Assembly (NCBI GenBank): GCA_000785145.2
Contig: JSZA02000045.1
Span: forward strand, 1 to 44,158
Direction of reading: 5' to 3'
Source of the DNA: Candidatus Thiomargarita nelsonii
Lineage (GTDB): Bacteria > Pseudomonadota > Gammaproteobacteria > Beggiatoales > Beggiatoaceae
DNA: 44,158 nucleotides
In this document: positions 19,152 through 28,121 of the stretch, piece by piece
Numbering within the stretch: the first letter of the stretch is position 1
Layout of the letters: each line of letters starts with the position of its first letter
The notes under the pieces: generated by a model
Seen by the model: only the letters and a program-made list of their open reading frames with translations
Database searches by the model: none
What the model was told of the DNA's origin: nothing
Position numbers and translations under genes: made by a program

Positions 19152-19338
19152 CAGTTATCAAAGGCTCGATAGGTTAAGATATTTTATTAAAAATACTTGT
19201 TATTGAGCGGGCAAGTATGTATAATGGCCATCCCGCCAATGGAGAGGTACCGAAGCGGTCATACCGGCACCGACTCGAAATCGGTTGGTCTCTAACGAGG
19301 CACGCGGGTTCGAATCCCGCCCTCTCCGCCACTTTTTT
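19152..19338 (+). repeat. tRNA-containing direct repeat, copy 2
   Basis: Second copy of the 187-bp repeat described at 18161, with the same promoter boxes (19197-19202 and 19220-19225). Confidence 0.9.
19241..19331 (+). tRNA. tRNA-Ser(CGA), copy 2
   Basis: Identical to copy 1 except for one base in the variable arm (AACGAGGC instead of AACGGGGC). It has encoded CCA and its own promoter. Both genes look functional. Confidence 0.96.
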
Positions 19339-19385
19339 ATAATTTATATTCCTAACAACATTGTTTTTCTTAAAAAAGGAGAAAT

Positions 19386-19847
19386 ATGTTAAAAATAATG
19401 AAGGTTTTTTCTATTACTACCCTAACTTTATTGGCTTTTTATCAATCCAGTATGGCACGAGAATTTGCTGACATCTATACCGACTGTGGACTCGGCGCCA
19501 TGATTGCACCAACGAATAGTGCTGTTGCTGCTGTAACTAATGTCACATTCGACTTAGGAACAACCGCAATCAGTTCAAATATGTCTTCTCCAGACAGTTG
19601 CAATGGTGGACAAGAAAAAGTCGCTTCATTTATTTATAACTCCTATGAACCTTTAGAAAAGGATTTAGCAACTGGTAATGGAACCTATCTTGATTCACTA
19701 ATGCTATTAGCTGGATATACTCAAGATCAACAAAAACTTGAAGTGTTACGCAATGGTTTTGCCAAAATTGTTGCAAACCCAAGTTATCTTGATCAAAACC
19801 GTTTTGAAAAAGCGAAAGCTTTGTATGATTTGGTTATGAATGTCTAA
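19386..19847 (+). CDS. DUF3015 domain protein, secreted
   Basis: 153 aa. A signal peptide ends at about residue 24 (SSMAREFA or just before). The mature part begins with IYTDCGLGAMIAP and contains VTNVTFDLGTTAISSNMSSP and a conserved Cys pair, the pattern of DUF3015 proteins, small periplasmic or outer-membrane-associated proteins of unknown function in gammaproteobacteria. It has an AAAGGAG Shine-Dalgarno about 5 nt before the ATG. It is followed by an AAAGCTTTAGCTTTG palindrome and then by the DUF4105 gene. Confidence 0.82.
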   Translation: MLKIMKVFSITTLTLLAFYQSSMAREFADIYTDCGLGAMIAPTNSAVAAVTNVTFDLGTTAISSNMSSPDSCNGGQEKVASFIYNSYEPLEKDLATGNGTYLDSLMLLAGYTQDQQKLEVLRNGFAKIVANPSYLDQNRFEKAKALYDLVMNV

Positions 19848-19875
19848 GTACTGATCCATGAATTATCGGAGATAT

Positions 19876-19934
19876 TGGAGTCCAAAGCTTTAGCTTTGGA
19901 AACCCACGTCCAAAGCTAAAGCTTTGGACTCCAA
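19876..19934. repeat. Palindrome, AAAGCTTTAGCTTTGG variant
   Basis: GGAGTCCAAAGCTTTAGCTT and its inverse are arranged around AAACCCAC. It has the architecture of the GGAGTCC hairpin family but a different core (AAAGCTTTAGCTTT), like those at 163-245 and 25813-25896. Confidence 0.85.
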
Positions 19935-20023
19935 AATAGATAAAAATTCTTGGGAAGGTACTTAGTATGAGTAGTAGGGGTAATCCTTTGTGTTTGTCCT
20001 TTTTATTGAAATTCATTCAAAAT

Positions 20024-21880
20024 ATGTCTACAAAAAAACTATTAATATTTTTCTGCACCATTTTTTTGCCTATCCCTGCCCAAGCATCCTCTGCGACAAC
20101 AATTCTCAATCTAGCTAAACAACTCGGTATTGCCAATCATCCGACATGGCTTAAATTGCTTCATTATGAAGGTAATAAGAGTGTCGTTTTGACAAAAAAT
20201 TTCTTTATATCCTCAAATGGTCGAAATAATCCGAGTGCTGAGTTATCAGCTACGATCAACGCCTATTTTGCGCCATGGGATGGAAAGAGGCACGCACGTT
20301 GTCGGTTTCCAGCACGTTATTTTTGGCTTTCTCAGCAAGTACCTTTACCCAATTATAATTTAAGAGAACCCAAATGTCGGAAATTGGAAAATTGGGGTTT
20401 ATTTGATAGTGTCAAATCAATTAGCCTACTTTTAGTCAGTGGTTATTTGGGTAATCCAGCCTCAACTTTTGGACATACTCTTCTTAAACTCAACACAGAT
20501 TCTAGCGATGATCAATTTGGTTTGTTTGACTTGACACTGAATTATGGCGCATTGGTGCCAGAAAACGAAAATACATTGGTTTATGTGCTGAGAGGACTTG
20601 GGGGAGGTTATGAGGCGGGATTTTCTGATAAGTATTTTTATACGCAGGATATGGTTTATTCGCATACTGAACAGCGTGATATGTGGGAATATAAGCTGAT
20701 ATTGTCCGATGAAAAACGTATGTTATTGATTTTCCATATTTGGGAAATTGTTGGCCATAAGTTTGCCTATTATTTTTTAGACAAAAATTGTGCTTATCGT
20801 CTTGCGGAATTGTTGGAATTGGTAATCGATGAAGAATTATTGGGAAATGTGTTATTGTGGTACGTTCCCGTAGAATTATTTCATCGTTTAAATCACATTG
20901 ATAAAGTTAGGCATGACTCTATCGGTCAAAAATTAATTCAATCGGTACGTTTTATTCCATCAACTCAAAGAAAACTCTATCATAAACTGAATTTCTTAAC
21001 AAGAGAAGAACTTGATGTTTTTAAGGCGATTATTCAAAAAGGCTTTCATTTAGATGATTTGGAAAATTTTTCAATTGAGAGAAAAATTTTAATTTTAGAG
21101 AATTTACTCGCCTATTACGAATATAAACTTATTGCTGAGAAACCGGAATCAATTCGTGATAAAGAAAAAATAAAAAAACAGATTTTGTTAGCTCGTTTGC
21201 AACTGCCACCTCGTTCAATGCCCTCAACTAAAATTTCAGAGTTGCCTTCACCAGCCAATGGTTCACCCCCTATGGAATTTGGGGTCAATATTGCAACAAA
21301 CTCTAAGCAAGATGTATTCTTACGCTTGAATTGGTCGCCATTTAAAAAGGAATTCATCGGGTTAAATAGCTTAGAAGGAGATGAGCTTGTTGTTTTTGAT
21401 CTGAGTGTTGGGATGGATGAAGATAAGATATTTTTAGATCAATTGGATTTGATACGTGTTATTAATCTAAATACTTTACCAATTCAGCTAGAGGATGAAA
21501 ATCAGTGGTCTTGGAAATTACGTGTTGGTGCTGATCGTCTTGAAAAAAAAGGACAATACCTTTACGATGGCGTGGCGAGTTTTGGGGGGGGTTATGCGTT
21601 TCAATGGAATGACAATATTATAAGTTATGGGATTGCTGATCTATCGGCACATACTCTCTCCCCTTATGTTCGATTACGTCCCCATTTCGGTTTGAAATTG
21701 GATTGGGGAAAAACACGGGCTTGGTTTTATTTAGGAACGGAATCTGTCAGTTATAAAAAATGGTCTGAAGTTTGGGGAGGAAAAATACAATATCAATTGA
21801 CTGAGCGATATGCCTTTTATGCAGAATTTTCTAATGAAAAATCCACACGTCGTTCTGTCGGACTCAAATGGTACTGGTAA
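20024..21880 (+). CDS. DUF4105 (Lnb-like) secreted/outer-membrane protein
   Basis: 618 aa from the ATG at 20024, which opens a good signal peptide ending at about PIPAQASS; an upstream in-frame ATG would add 19 residues. The central DUF4105 domain shows ASTFGHTLLKLN with its conserved His and FLDKNCAYRLAELLE with the conserved Cys, resembling a papain-like Cys/His pair. DUF4105 is related to the Lnb lipoprotein N-acyltransferase domain described in Bacteroidetes and Bdellovibrio; whether this protein acylates lipoproteins is inference. The C-terminal 180 residues are rich in aromatic beta strands (YGIADLSAHTLSPYVRLRP ... SVGLKWYW) ending in W, suggesting an outer-membrane barrel. Its end overlaps the next gene by 47 nt. 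Confidence 0.85.
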   Translation: MSTKKLLIFFCTIFLPIPAQASSATTILNLAKQLGIANHPTWLKLLHYEGNKSVVLTKNFFISSNGRNNPSAELSATINAYFAPWDGKRHARCRFPARYFWLSQQVPLPNYNLREPKCRKLENWGLFDSVKSISLLLVSGYLGNPASTFGHTLLKLNTDSSDDQFGLFDLTLNYGALVPENENTLVYVLRGLGGGYEAGFSDKYFYTQDMVYSHTEQRDMWEYKLILSDEKRMLLIFHIWEIVGHKFAYYFLDKNCAYRLAELLELVIDEELLGNVLLWYVPVELFHRLNHIDKVRHDSIGQKLIQSVRFIPSTQRKLYHKLNFLTREELDVFKAIIQKGFHLDDLENFSIERKILILENLLAYYEYKLIAEKPESIRDKEKIKKQILLARLQLPPRSMPSTKISELPSPANGSPPMEFGVNIATNSKQDVFLRLNWSPFKKEFIGLNSLEGDELVVFDLSVGMDEDKIFLDQLDLIRVINLNTLPIQLEDENQWSWKLRVGADRLEKKGQYLYDGVASFGGGYAFQWNDNIISYGIADLSAHTLSPYVRLRPHFGLKLDWGKTRAWFYLGTESVSYKKWSEVWGGKIQYQLTERYAFYAEFSNEKSTRRSVGLKWYW

Positions 21881-22724
21881 ATTAATTCTGGTTTTCATTG
21901 TGCTGCTTATTTCAGGTTGCACAAATCTGGTATTTTATCCAGACAAAATCAGATACACAACCCCCAGTGATTTTGGACTTGAACACGAAGATATATTTCT
22001 GACTTCAACAGATGGAATACAACTTCATGGCTGGTTTCTTCCTTCAAGCGTCGATAAAATCAAAGGGACAGTGTTTTTTTTGCATGGCAATGCTCAAAAT
22101 ATCAGTGCCCATATTCATAGCGTTCATTGGCTACCCAAAAATGGATATCATGTTTATCTCATAGATTATCGAGGTTATGGCAATTCAACCGGTCAGCCCA
22201 CGGTTCAGGGTGTGATAGATGATATAAATATTGGGTTCACATGGTTAATCCAACGGGTACAGAAAGGACCAATCTATCTGATGGGGCAAAGTCTGGGCGC
22301 TACCCTTGGTATCTATTTTGTGGGTAGTCGTCCGAAGGTAAGAGAGCAATTAGCCGGTGTAATTATGGATGCTGGTTTTTCTAGTTTTCGTGTCATCGCA
22401 CGCGAGAAACTGAGTGATTTTTGGTTGACATGGCCATTTCAATACCCTCTATCCATGCTATTGACTGACAATTATGATCCTGAAGACTTCATTCAGAATA
22501 TCTCTCCCGTTCCGGTGCTTATCATGCATAGCAATGATGATAAAGTTGTTCCATCAAGTCACGGACAAAAGTTGTTTAAATTAGCTGGAAAACCCAAATT
22601 TTATAAAAAAACCAGAAATGGGCATATAAGTACCTTTAAGTATAAGGAATACCGACAGACGGTATTGGAATTTATGATTCAGTACTTAATGCCGGATGCA
22701 CGATTTTCCCATCTTGCACATTAA
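21834..22724 (+). CDS. Alpha/beta hydrolase lipoprotein
   Basis: 296 aa from the ATG at 21834. A hydrophobic N-terminus ends in the lipobox LLISGC (C29), so it is probably a lipoprotein. The hydrolase fold shows the oxyanion segment FFLHGNAQN, YRGYGNSTG, the nucleophile elbow GQSLGA (S153), the acid region MHSNDDKVVP and the terminal His in RNGHISTF, resembling YfhR/BEM46-type serine hydrolases. Its substrate is unknown. It overlaps the DUF4105 gene by 47 nt and so is translationally coupled to it. Its 3' end also overlaps the convergent alanine dehydrogenase gene by about 53 nt. Confidence 0.87.
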   Translation: MKNPHVVLSDSNGTGKLILVFIVLLISGCTNLVFYPDKIRYTTPSDFGLEHEDIFLTSTDGIQLHGWFLPSSVDKIKGTVFFLHGNAQNISAHIHSVHWLPKNGYHVYLIDYRGYGNSTGQPTVQGVIDDINIGFTWLIQRVQKGPIYLMGQSLGATLGIYFVGSRPKVREQLAGVIMDAGFSSFRVIAREKLSDFWLTWPFQYPLSMLLTDNYDPEDFIQNISPVPVLIMHSNDDKVVPSSHGQKLFKLAGKPKFYKKTRNGHISTFKYKEYRQTVLEFMIQYLMPDARFSHLAH

Positions 22725-23541
22725 TCCCTCCACATAATGCCGCATTATCTACCCAATTGGGCTGTGCTAACGTTATTACAAACGGCAATAATGCTGTCGA
22801 TAACACTTGTGAAGCGGTGCGAGGTACAGCACCCGGCATATTAGTGACCGCAAAATGCGTCACGCCTTTATATACATAAGTCGGAGCGGCATAAGTTGTC
22901 GGATGGGTTGTAGCCACACAGCCTCCTTGATCGACTGATATATCTATGAGCACACTGCCTGATTGCATACGAGACACCATTTCTTCATCAACAACAACTG
23001 GCGCACGCTTGCCCGGGATCAGTACCGCACATATCACTAAATCCGCTTTTTCTAGGACTTCGCATAATGTCTCGTGATAGGGATATAAAGCGGTCACATT
23101 GTGTCCCAAAGCTTGCATCGTTGCCAAGCGTCCTGCAATCATACTCATTGGCATTAATATCGGTAATTGCCCTTCTACTTCTACCGTTTCAAAGCCTATC
23201 GCGGTGAGCCCTATTTTTTGCAAAGCTTTAGTCAATTCAGGATAGGCGGCTAAATGCAAAAAACAAAATAAGAGATGATCGGCACGTAAATACTTTAAGT
23301 CTGTGGATTGTGGCTCTTTGACTTTGACAATTAATTCACTTTTAGCATAGACAGAAGCGGCATCAGGCAAAACGGTCACGCCGACGGCTTGATAGTGCTT
23401 ATCTGGATAGCCACTGAGTATGCCGGCGGCACTTTCTATAAAAACATCATGCCCCAGTGCGACTAACTCAGCACAGGCTGCCGGAATTAATCCAACTCTA
23501 CCTTCCAATGTTTTGATTTCACGGGGAATACCGATGTACAT
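22672..23541 (-). CDS. ald: Alanine dehydrogenase with internal loss of the NAD-binding segment
   Basis: 289 aa, against about 370 for the family. The N-terminal part is normal (MYIGIPREIKTLEGRVGLIP, LIVKVKEP, FCFLHLAA, MPMSMIAGRLAT). The C-terminal part is also normal (KADLVICAVLIPGKRAPVVV, SVLIDISVDQGGC, THFAVTNMPGAVPRTAS). Between GRLATMQ and ALGHNVTALYPY, at about 23110-23125, roughly 70 residues are missing in frame. In family members these hold the Rossmann strand-turn-helix with the GxGxxG dinucleotide loop. The product probably cannot bind NAD(H), so this is a probable pseudogene despite an open frame, or an assembly deletion. A good Shine-Dalgarno precedes the start. The 3' end overlaps the convergent hydrolase gene. 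Confidence 0.85.
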   Translation of the reverse strand: MYIGIPREIKTLEGRVGLIPAACAELVALGHDVFIESAAGILSGYPDKHYQAVGVTVLPDAASVYAKSELIVKVKEPQSTDLKYLRADHLLFCFLHLAAYPELTKALQKIGLTAIGFETVEVEGQLPILMPMSMIAGRLATMQALGHNVTALYPYHETLCEVLEKADLVICAVLIPGKRAPVVVDEEMVSRMQSGSVLIDISVDQGGCVATTHPTTYAAPTYVYKGVTHFAVTNMPGAVPRTASQVLSTALLPFVITLAQPNWVDNAALCGGINVQDGKIVHPALSTES

Positions 23542-23563
23542 AAACTTTTCCTTTTTTTGATTT

Positions 23564-23587
23564 AGGAGTCCAAGATTTATCTTGGAC
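23564..23587 (+). repeat. Hairpin repeat between ald and the small lipoprotein gene
   Basis: TAGGA plus the perfect 20-nt palindrome (23568-23587). Both flanking genes are on the minus strand, so this copy is antisense to them. Confidence 0.85.
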
Positions 23588-23594
23588 GAGAGAC

Positions 23595-24011
23595 TTAAGG
23601 AATAATATTGTCCACTCCTAATTCAAAACTATCAGTAATGGTATTCACATTAACAACATAAACGCCCGCCAACAGATTCTCAACATTCAGGGGAATAATT
23701 TCCTCAAAGGCTTGATTTTTTTCGCTACAATCCTTGTCCGTTTGATGAGCCATTATAATTTTGAGACTCAAAGTGTCATCAGTTTGGTCTTCGATGATAT
23801 CGTCAATGACGGTGCAATTGTCAGGTAAGTGACCTCTAGCAACAACATTGACTTGTATCGGAAAAGATTCGTATGTCATAATTTCAATCTCTTCAACAGG
23901 GTCCAAGTCCTTAAAGATGCCGGAGGTTGAGAAAGTTTGTTTGCAGGATGAGACTGTCACAAGGCTTAGTAAAATCAGGCTGAGAATTTGATCACGAGTG
24001 AAATTAAACAT
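23595..24011 (-). CDS. Hypothetical lipoprotein
   Basis: 138 aa from the ATG at 24011, chosen because AGGAG lies 12-13 nt upstream in a partial copy of the repeat (TTTTAGGAGTCCAATAGTCA). The N-terminus is hydrophobic (LSLILLSLVTVSSC) and ends in a lipobox-like VSSC. The mature part is acidic and ends with NVENLLAGVYVVNVNTITDS, similar to small beta-sandwich domains. I do not recognise the family and infer no function. Confidence 0.6.
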   Translation of the reverse strand: MFNFTRDQILSLILLSLVTVSSCKQTFSTSGIFKDLDPVEEIEIMTYESFPIQVNVVARGHLPDNCTVIDDIIEDQTDDTLSLKIIMAHQTDKDCSEKNQAFEEIIPLNVENLLAGVYVVNVNTITDSFELGVDNIIP

Positions 24012-24081
24012 GTTGACTATTGGACTCCTAAAATTTGACAAATTTTACTTTTAAATAAACAATAATGATAACATTTTTCAT

Positions 24082-24891
24082 ATGAGCGCGTTGCACTTAA
24101 CTGATATGAACAAAATCCCTAATATTTTAAAACAGATTCTCCAACGCAAAGTGGAAGAAATAGAAGCACGTTCTAAACAGATTTCTATCTCTACCCTCAG
24201 TCAACGGGCAGCCAACAGCCCACCGCCGCGTGGGTTTATCGATGCAATGAATGCACAAGTACCCGCCGTCATCGCCGAGATCAAAAAAGCATCTCCTAGT
24301 AAAGGCATATTACGTGCCGATTTCGATCCCGTTGCCATCGCAAAAAGCTATGAACAAAACGGCGCGACTTGTTTATCTGTTCTCACAGATAGAGATTTTT
24401 TTCAAGGTGCTGATGAATATTTGCAGCAAGTCCATCAAGTCTGTCATATCCCTATTTTGCGTAAGGATTTTATCCTCGACGCTTATCAGGTTTATGAAGC
24501 CCGTGCTATCGGTGCAGATTGTATTTTGCTCATCGTAGCCGCATTAGGCGATGCACAATTACATGATTTAGCCGGTTTGGCAACTCATTTAGGCATGGAC
24601 GTACTGATTGAGGTGCATGATCGCGAAGAATTAGAACGGGCATTGTTGCTGAATATGCCCTTAATCGGTATTAACAACCGTAATTTGCGAACCTTTGTCA
24701 CGGATTTAAAAACGACTTTGGATTTGTTACAATGGATTCCTAAAGAATATATTGTCGTCAGCGAAAGTGGTATTCATACACCTGATGATGTCGCCTTATT
24801 GCGTGAGGCGGGTGTGCATAGCTTTTTAGTGGGTGAAGCCTTTATGAAAGCGCCTGATCCGGGGGGGGCGCTGACCCATTTATTTAAATAA
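24082..24891 (+). CDS. trpC: Indole-3-glycerol-phosphate synthase
   Basis: 269 aa, a single-domain TrpC that closes the indole ring in tryptophan synthesis. Family landmarks include AEIKKASPSKG (catalytic Lys), YEQNGATCLSVLTDRDFFQG, ILRKDFILDAYQVYEARAIG (second Lys and Asp), GINNRNLRTF, VSESGIHTPDDV and FLVGEAFM. All are intact. The start at 24082 gives a short extra N-terminus; an ATG at 24106 (MNKIPNILK) matches the usual family start and is an alternative. No other trp gene is in the window. Confidence 0.95.
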   Translation: MSALHLTDMNKIPNILKQILQRKVEEIEARSKQISISTLSQRAANSPPPRGFIDAMNAQVPAVIAEIKKASPSKGILRADFDPVAIAKSYEQNGATCLSVLTDRDFFQGADEYLQQVHQVCHIPILRKDFILDAYQVYEARAIGADCILLIVAALGDAQLHDLAGLATHLGMDVLIEVHDREELERALLLNMPLIGINNRNLRTFVTDLKTTLDLLQWIPKEYIVVSESGIHTPDDVALLREAGVHSFLVGEAFMKAPDPGGALTHLFK

Positions 24892-24907
24892 GGCAACTCG
24901 CAAATAA

Positions 24908-24999
24908 TAATATACCAAGGGCAACCACAAGGGATTGCCCCTACAACCCCATGATTACCGTAGGGGCAATCCTTTATGGTTGCCCTGACTGGTATATTA
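24908..24999. repeat. Palindromic element with GGGCAACC core
   Basis: Ends TAATATACCA and TGGTATATTA are inverted. Inside, AGGGCAACCACAAGGGATTG and CAATCCTTTATGGTTGCCCT are inverted around CCCATGATTACCG. The interior is shared with the MITE-like elements at 7979 and 44029, but the terminal sequences differ. It lies between convergent trpC and the Uma2 gene and may act as terminator. Confidence 0.85.
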
Positions 25000-25002
25000 A
25001 TT

Positions 25003-25767
25003 TTATTTTTTGCGTTTTTTCAAACGCGCTAGTTCGGCTTCAAGACGCTTAATTTGGTCTTCGGCGGCTTGACGCTCTTTTTTCTCCTCTTGATAAAAAG
25101 GTAATATAAAGTCTTGATAGACCTTATCTTCAGCTAGAGTTTTGAGAGAAGGTCTTTGATACAAATCTTTAATCCGAAATTGAAATCCGGGCAATACCTT
25201 GGATTTAATCACGCCCCCCGCAACCGGTTTGATGGGCACGTACACTTTCCGTGCATTGAGACGGTAAAACGCGATTTTTTGACTGTCGTGTAGAATATAA
25301 AATTCTTTGACACCGACGCTGGCATATTCTTCTTTTTTCGTGACCGTATCCCGTTCTACCTCCTTTTCACTGGAATCGGATAAAGCTTCTATGCACATAT
25401 CAAAAACGCCCTCAAACGTGTAGTCACGAGGATAAAGTGCTATCGGGTTATCATTGAGTCTCACGCCTAAATCGGGCCGACGAATTTGGGTTTTATGAGG
25501 TAAATTTAAGCGAAATCCCATTTCAAGTCCGGTCGTCTCGGCGATAGGATGAACAGTCAAAAAATGACGCAGGATTTCAACAAACCACGAAAACATTAAA
25601 TAGTTCACATAATCAGACACCTGTTTTTCCTCCAAAAGGCCGTTGTTCCATTCATAAATTACCTCAGAGTCACCATAATATTTTTCCCAATATTCGGCTT
25701 CCGTCACGCTTATGCTGGGTTGGGGGCTTGGAGATTCTCGCGGAGTCAAAGTGGGTAAAAGGCTCAT
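25003..25767 (-). CDS. Uma2/DUF820 family putative endonuclease with C-terminal coiled coil
   Basis: 254 aa. Residues about 20-190 match the Uma2 fold, a PD-(D/E)xK nuclease-like family abundant in cyanobacteria and large sulfur bacteria. Visible motifs are EYWEKYYGDSEVIYEWNNG, RRPDLGVRLND (PD), MCIEALSDSS (E), and TKKEEYASVGVKEFYILHD. The C-terminus is a charged coiled coil (QAAEDQIKRLEAELARLKKR). A clear AAAGGAG Shine-Dalgarno sits before the start. Function in vivo is unknown. A hairpin repeat lies upstream. Confidence 0.85.
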   Translation of the reverse strand: MSLLPTLTPRESPSPQPSISVTEAEYWEKYYGDSEVIYEWNNGLLEEKQVSDYVNYLMFSWFVEILRHFLTVHPIAETTGLEMGFRLNLPHKTQIRRPDLGVRLNDNPIALYPRDYTFEGVFDMCIEALSDSSEKEVERDTVTKKEEYASVGVKEFYILHDSQKIAFYRLNARKVYVPIKPVAGGVIKSKVLPGFQFRIKDLYQRPSLKTLAEDKVYQDFILPFYQEEKKERQAAEDQIKRLEAELARLKKRKK

Positions 25768-25787
25768 GTTTTCTCCTTTAGTTAGGC

Positions 25788-25812
25788 ATCCAAGATAAAT
25801 CTTGGACTCCTA
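25788..25812 (-). repeat. Hairpin repeat upstream of the Uma2 gene
   Basis: Minus-strand AGGAGTCC followed by the palindrome, with one changed outer base (ATCC instead of GTCC). It lies about 20 nt upstream of the ATG, with a separate AAAGGAG in between. Confidence 0.85.
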
Positions 25813-25896
25813 GTACGCTGTAACATAAGTTATTAGTGTTGGAGTACAAAGCTTTAGCTTTGTACTGTCTGACAAAGCTAAAGCTTTGTACTCCAA
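25813..25896 (-). repeat. AAAGCTTTAGCTTTG palindrome, inverted copy of the 163-245 element
   Basis: Reads GTACGCTGTAACATAAGTTA, then the double AAAGCTTTAGCTTTGT palindrome. The reverse complement matches 163-245 apart from a short insertion (CACTAA) and minor changes, so the unit includes the unique flank as well as the hairpin. Confidence 0.9.
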
Positions 25897-25901
25897 TAAA
25901 A

Positions 25902-26564
25902 TTAAATAAATGCCGCTCGATCAATCAAAACGGTCGCCGGCTGTATTTGGCTAATAGGCAGATTTTCCCCTTGCCGCCACCGAGCAACCGCTTCCCGCTT
26001 AGCCGCGCCAGTGACCAATAATAATAATTCACGGGTATTGCACAAAGCAGCCACGCTAAGACTGACGCGCTCTGGCGGAGGTTTGGGGGCGTTGAAAACC
26101 GCATGAACTAATTCATCTTTAGGGTGCGGGTGTCCGGGAAAAAGGCTCGCTGTATGTCCATCTTCGCCCATACCTAGCAATACCATGTCGAAAGGTAGTG
26201 CCTTTTTCACGATCTCAGTGTAACGATGTGCCGCTGTCTCAGCGCCCAATTGTGCTGGTATGCTATAAATTTGAGTGGATGGGACATGAGCCAGCCAAGC
26301 GCGTGAAGCCATGACGCTGTTTCTGTCCGCATCATCTTCAGGCAAACAACGCTCATCCCCATAATAAATATGCCAACGCGCCCAATCACTGTCAGTGTCC
26401 TTCAATAAGCGGTAAGTTTGTTCAGGTGTACTCCCCCCCGCTAGGACAATTTTAAATGCACCTTTTTGTTCAATGACTTCTTGAGACAGTGTCAAAATGC
26501 GCTGACAGGCTTCATGGGCAACCGCTTCGCTGTCGTCTAATAATTGCCATTGGATTGTGTTCAT
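25902..26564 (-). CDS. pgl: 6-phosphogluconolactonase
   Basis: 220 aa, DevB/Pgl type. It hydrolyses 6-phosphogluconolactone in the oxidative pentose phosphate pathway. Landmarks are FKIVLAGGSTPEQTYRLL, HIYYGDERCLPEDDADRNS, LLGMGEDGHTASLFPGH and LLVTGAAKREAVARW, with the catalytic His region intact. It lies 9 nt downstream of zwf on the same strand and is certainly its operon partner. Confidence 0.95.
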   Translation of the reverse strand: MNTIQWQLLDDSEAVAHEACQRILTLSQEVIEQKGAFKIVLAGGSTPEQTYRLLKDTDSDWARWHIYYGDERCLPEDDADRNSVMASRAWLAHVPSTQIYSIPAQLGAETAAHRYTEIVKKALPFDMVLLGMGEDGHTASLFPGHPHPKDELVHAVFNAPKPPPERVSLSVAALCNTRELLLLVTGAAKREAVARWRQGENLPISQIQPATVLIDRAAFI

Positions 26565-26573
26565 TGTAGTGAC

Positions 26574-28049
26574 TCAATCTGGATTTAAAGAATGCCGCCA
26601 ATCTTGATCTTCCCTTTCAAATAAGCGTTGCCCCTCATTAGGACCCCAACTGCCCGCCGGATAGGTAGGAATATAATCACGCTCCATTGCCCAAACACGC
26701 AGAATAGGGTCCACCACGCGCCAAGCATATTCTACTTCATCATAACGCAAAAAAAGTGAACGATCTCCTTTGATCACATCTAACAAAAGTTCCTCATAAG
26801 CCTCTTTAGCAACATCTTTGTCTGTGCGGAAACTCGCATCTAAACTCATTTGGCGAGTATTCATCTCCAATCCTGGTTCTTTGACAGTCATTTCGGCTTT
26901 CATACATTCTGTCGGTTGGATGCCTAATAGTAGCCAATTGGGACGCATACGTTGAATCTGATTGGCGCGGAAAAATTGTTGCGGGGGCTGTTTGAAACAA
27001 ATGGAGATCATAGATTGCCCCTCAGCGAGACGCTTGCCCGTCCGCAGATAAAAGGGGACGCCAGCCCAACGCCAATTATTGATAAACAGCTTTATAGCCG
27101 CATAAGTTTCGGTCACGCTATCCTGGGGCACCTTGTCTTCTTGCAGATAGCCCTTTACTTTTTCATTTTGCACCATGCCGGCTGCGTATTGAGCGCGAAC
27201 AGCTTGTGCATGTACAGCGTTAATCGGGCGGATGGATTTAAGGACTTTAACCTTTTCATCACGCATCGCTTCCGCTTCCATAGAAACGGGGGGCTCCATT
27301 GCGACAAGGGTGAGCAATTGCAAGAGATGGCTTTGTATCATATCCCGCATCGCGCCAGCATTGTCATAGTAATCAGCCCGACTGCCCACTCCGAGGGTTT
27401 CTGAATGGGTAATTTGGATATGATCAATATAGTTACGATTCCATAGCGGCTCCAGCATGAGATTGGCAAAGCGAAAAACTAAGACATTTTGTACTGTGCC
27501 TTTACCTAAATAATGATCGATACGATATACTTGTTCTTCACGCAAATAGCGAGAAATCCGCTGATGCAAGGCACGGGCACTCTCCAAGTCAGAACCAAAG
27601 GGCTTTTCGATAATCACGCGCCGCCAGCCATGCTCTTCATCTAACAAGCTTGCCTCGCTTAAATTTTGGACAACGACACCAAATTCGGCGGGGCGAATGG
27701 ACATATAAAAGGCGACATGTTGTGGAAAATCTGGCGCATTGTTGATAAAATCTCGCATAGCGGTGTACATATTTGGGTCACTCAAGTTGCCCTCAAAATA
27801 GTGTAGCCGCTGTTTGAAATGTTCAAAGACTTTCTCATCTAAGCCATTGCGAGCCTTAGCAATTAGCATGTCTTTGACCTCAGAAATCCATTTGTCACGG
27901 TCCCAAGGGCGGCGCCCTATTGCTAAAATCATGGTGCCTTCGGGTAAACGTCCAGCGACTTCTAGGTGATAGAGGGCGGGCATCAGTTTAAGGCGTGATA
28001 GGTTGCCCGTCGCGCCAAAGATGACGTAGGTACAGGGTTCTTCGCTCAT
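26574..28049 (-). CDS. zwf: Glucose-6-phosphate 1-dehydrogenase
   Basis: 491 aa. It oxidises glucose-6-phosphate to the lactone, yielding NADPH. The N-terminal dinucleotide motif is [17 protein letters not shown], the substrate-binding catalytic motif is [13 protein letters not shown], and [11 protein letters not shown] and FYLRTGKRL are canonical. Length and landmarks are standard. It is the first gene of the zwf-pgl operon, transcribed away from coq7. Confidence 0.96.
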   Translation of the reverse strand: MSEEPCTYVIFGATGNLSRLKLMPALYHLEVAGRLPEGTMILAIGRRPWDRDKWISEVKDMLIAKARNGLDEKVFEHFKQRLHYFEGNLSDPNMYTAMRDFINNAPDFPQHVAFYMSIRPAEFGVVVQNLSEASLLDEEHGWRRVIIEKPFGSDLESARALHQRISRYLREEQVYRIDHYLGKGTVQNVLVFRFANLMLEPLWNRNYIDHIQITHSETLGVGSRADYYDNAGAMRDMIQSHLLQLLTLVAMEPPVSMEAEAMRDEKVKVLKSIRPINAVHAQAVRAQYAAGMVQNEKVKGYLQEDKVPQDSVTETYAAIKLFINNWRWAGVPFYLRTGKRLAEGQSMISICFKQPPQQFFRANQIQRMRPNWLLLGIQPTECMKAEMTVKEPGLEMNTRQMSLDASFRTDKDVAKEAYEELLLDVIKGDRSLFLRYDEVEYAWRVVDPILRVWAMERDYIPTYPAGSWGPNEGQRLFEREDQDWRHSLNPD

Positions 28050-28121
28050 GGTTATTTTCCACTTTTTTTACAAGGTTTAGCTGACGTAAATAAAGGATCA
28101 AACTGAGGATAAAAAAAAAAA

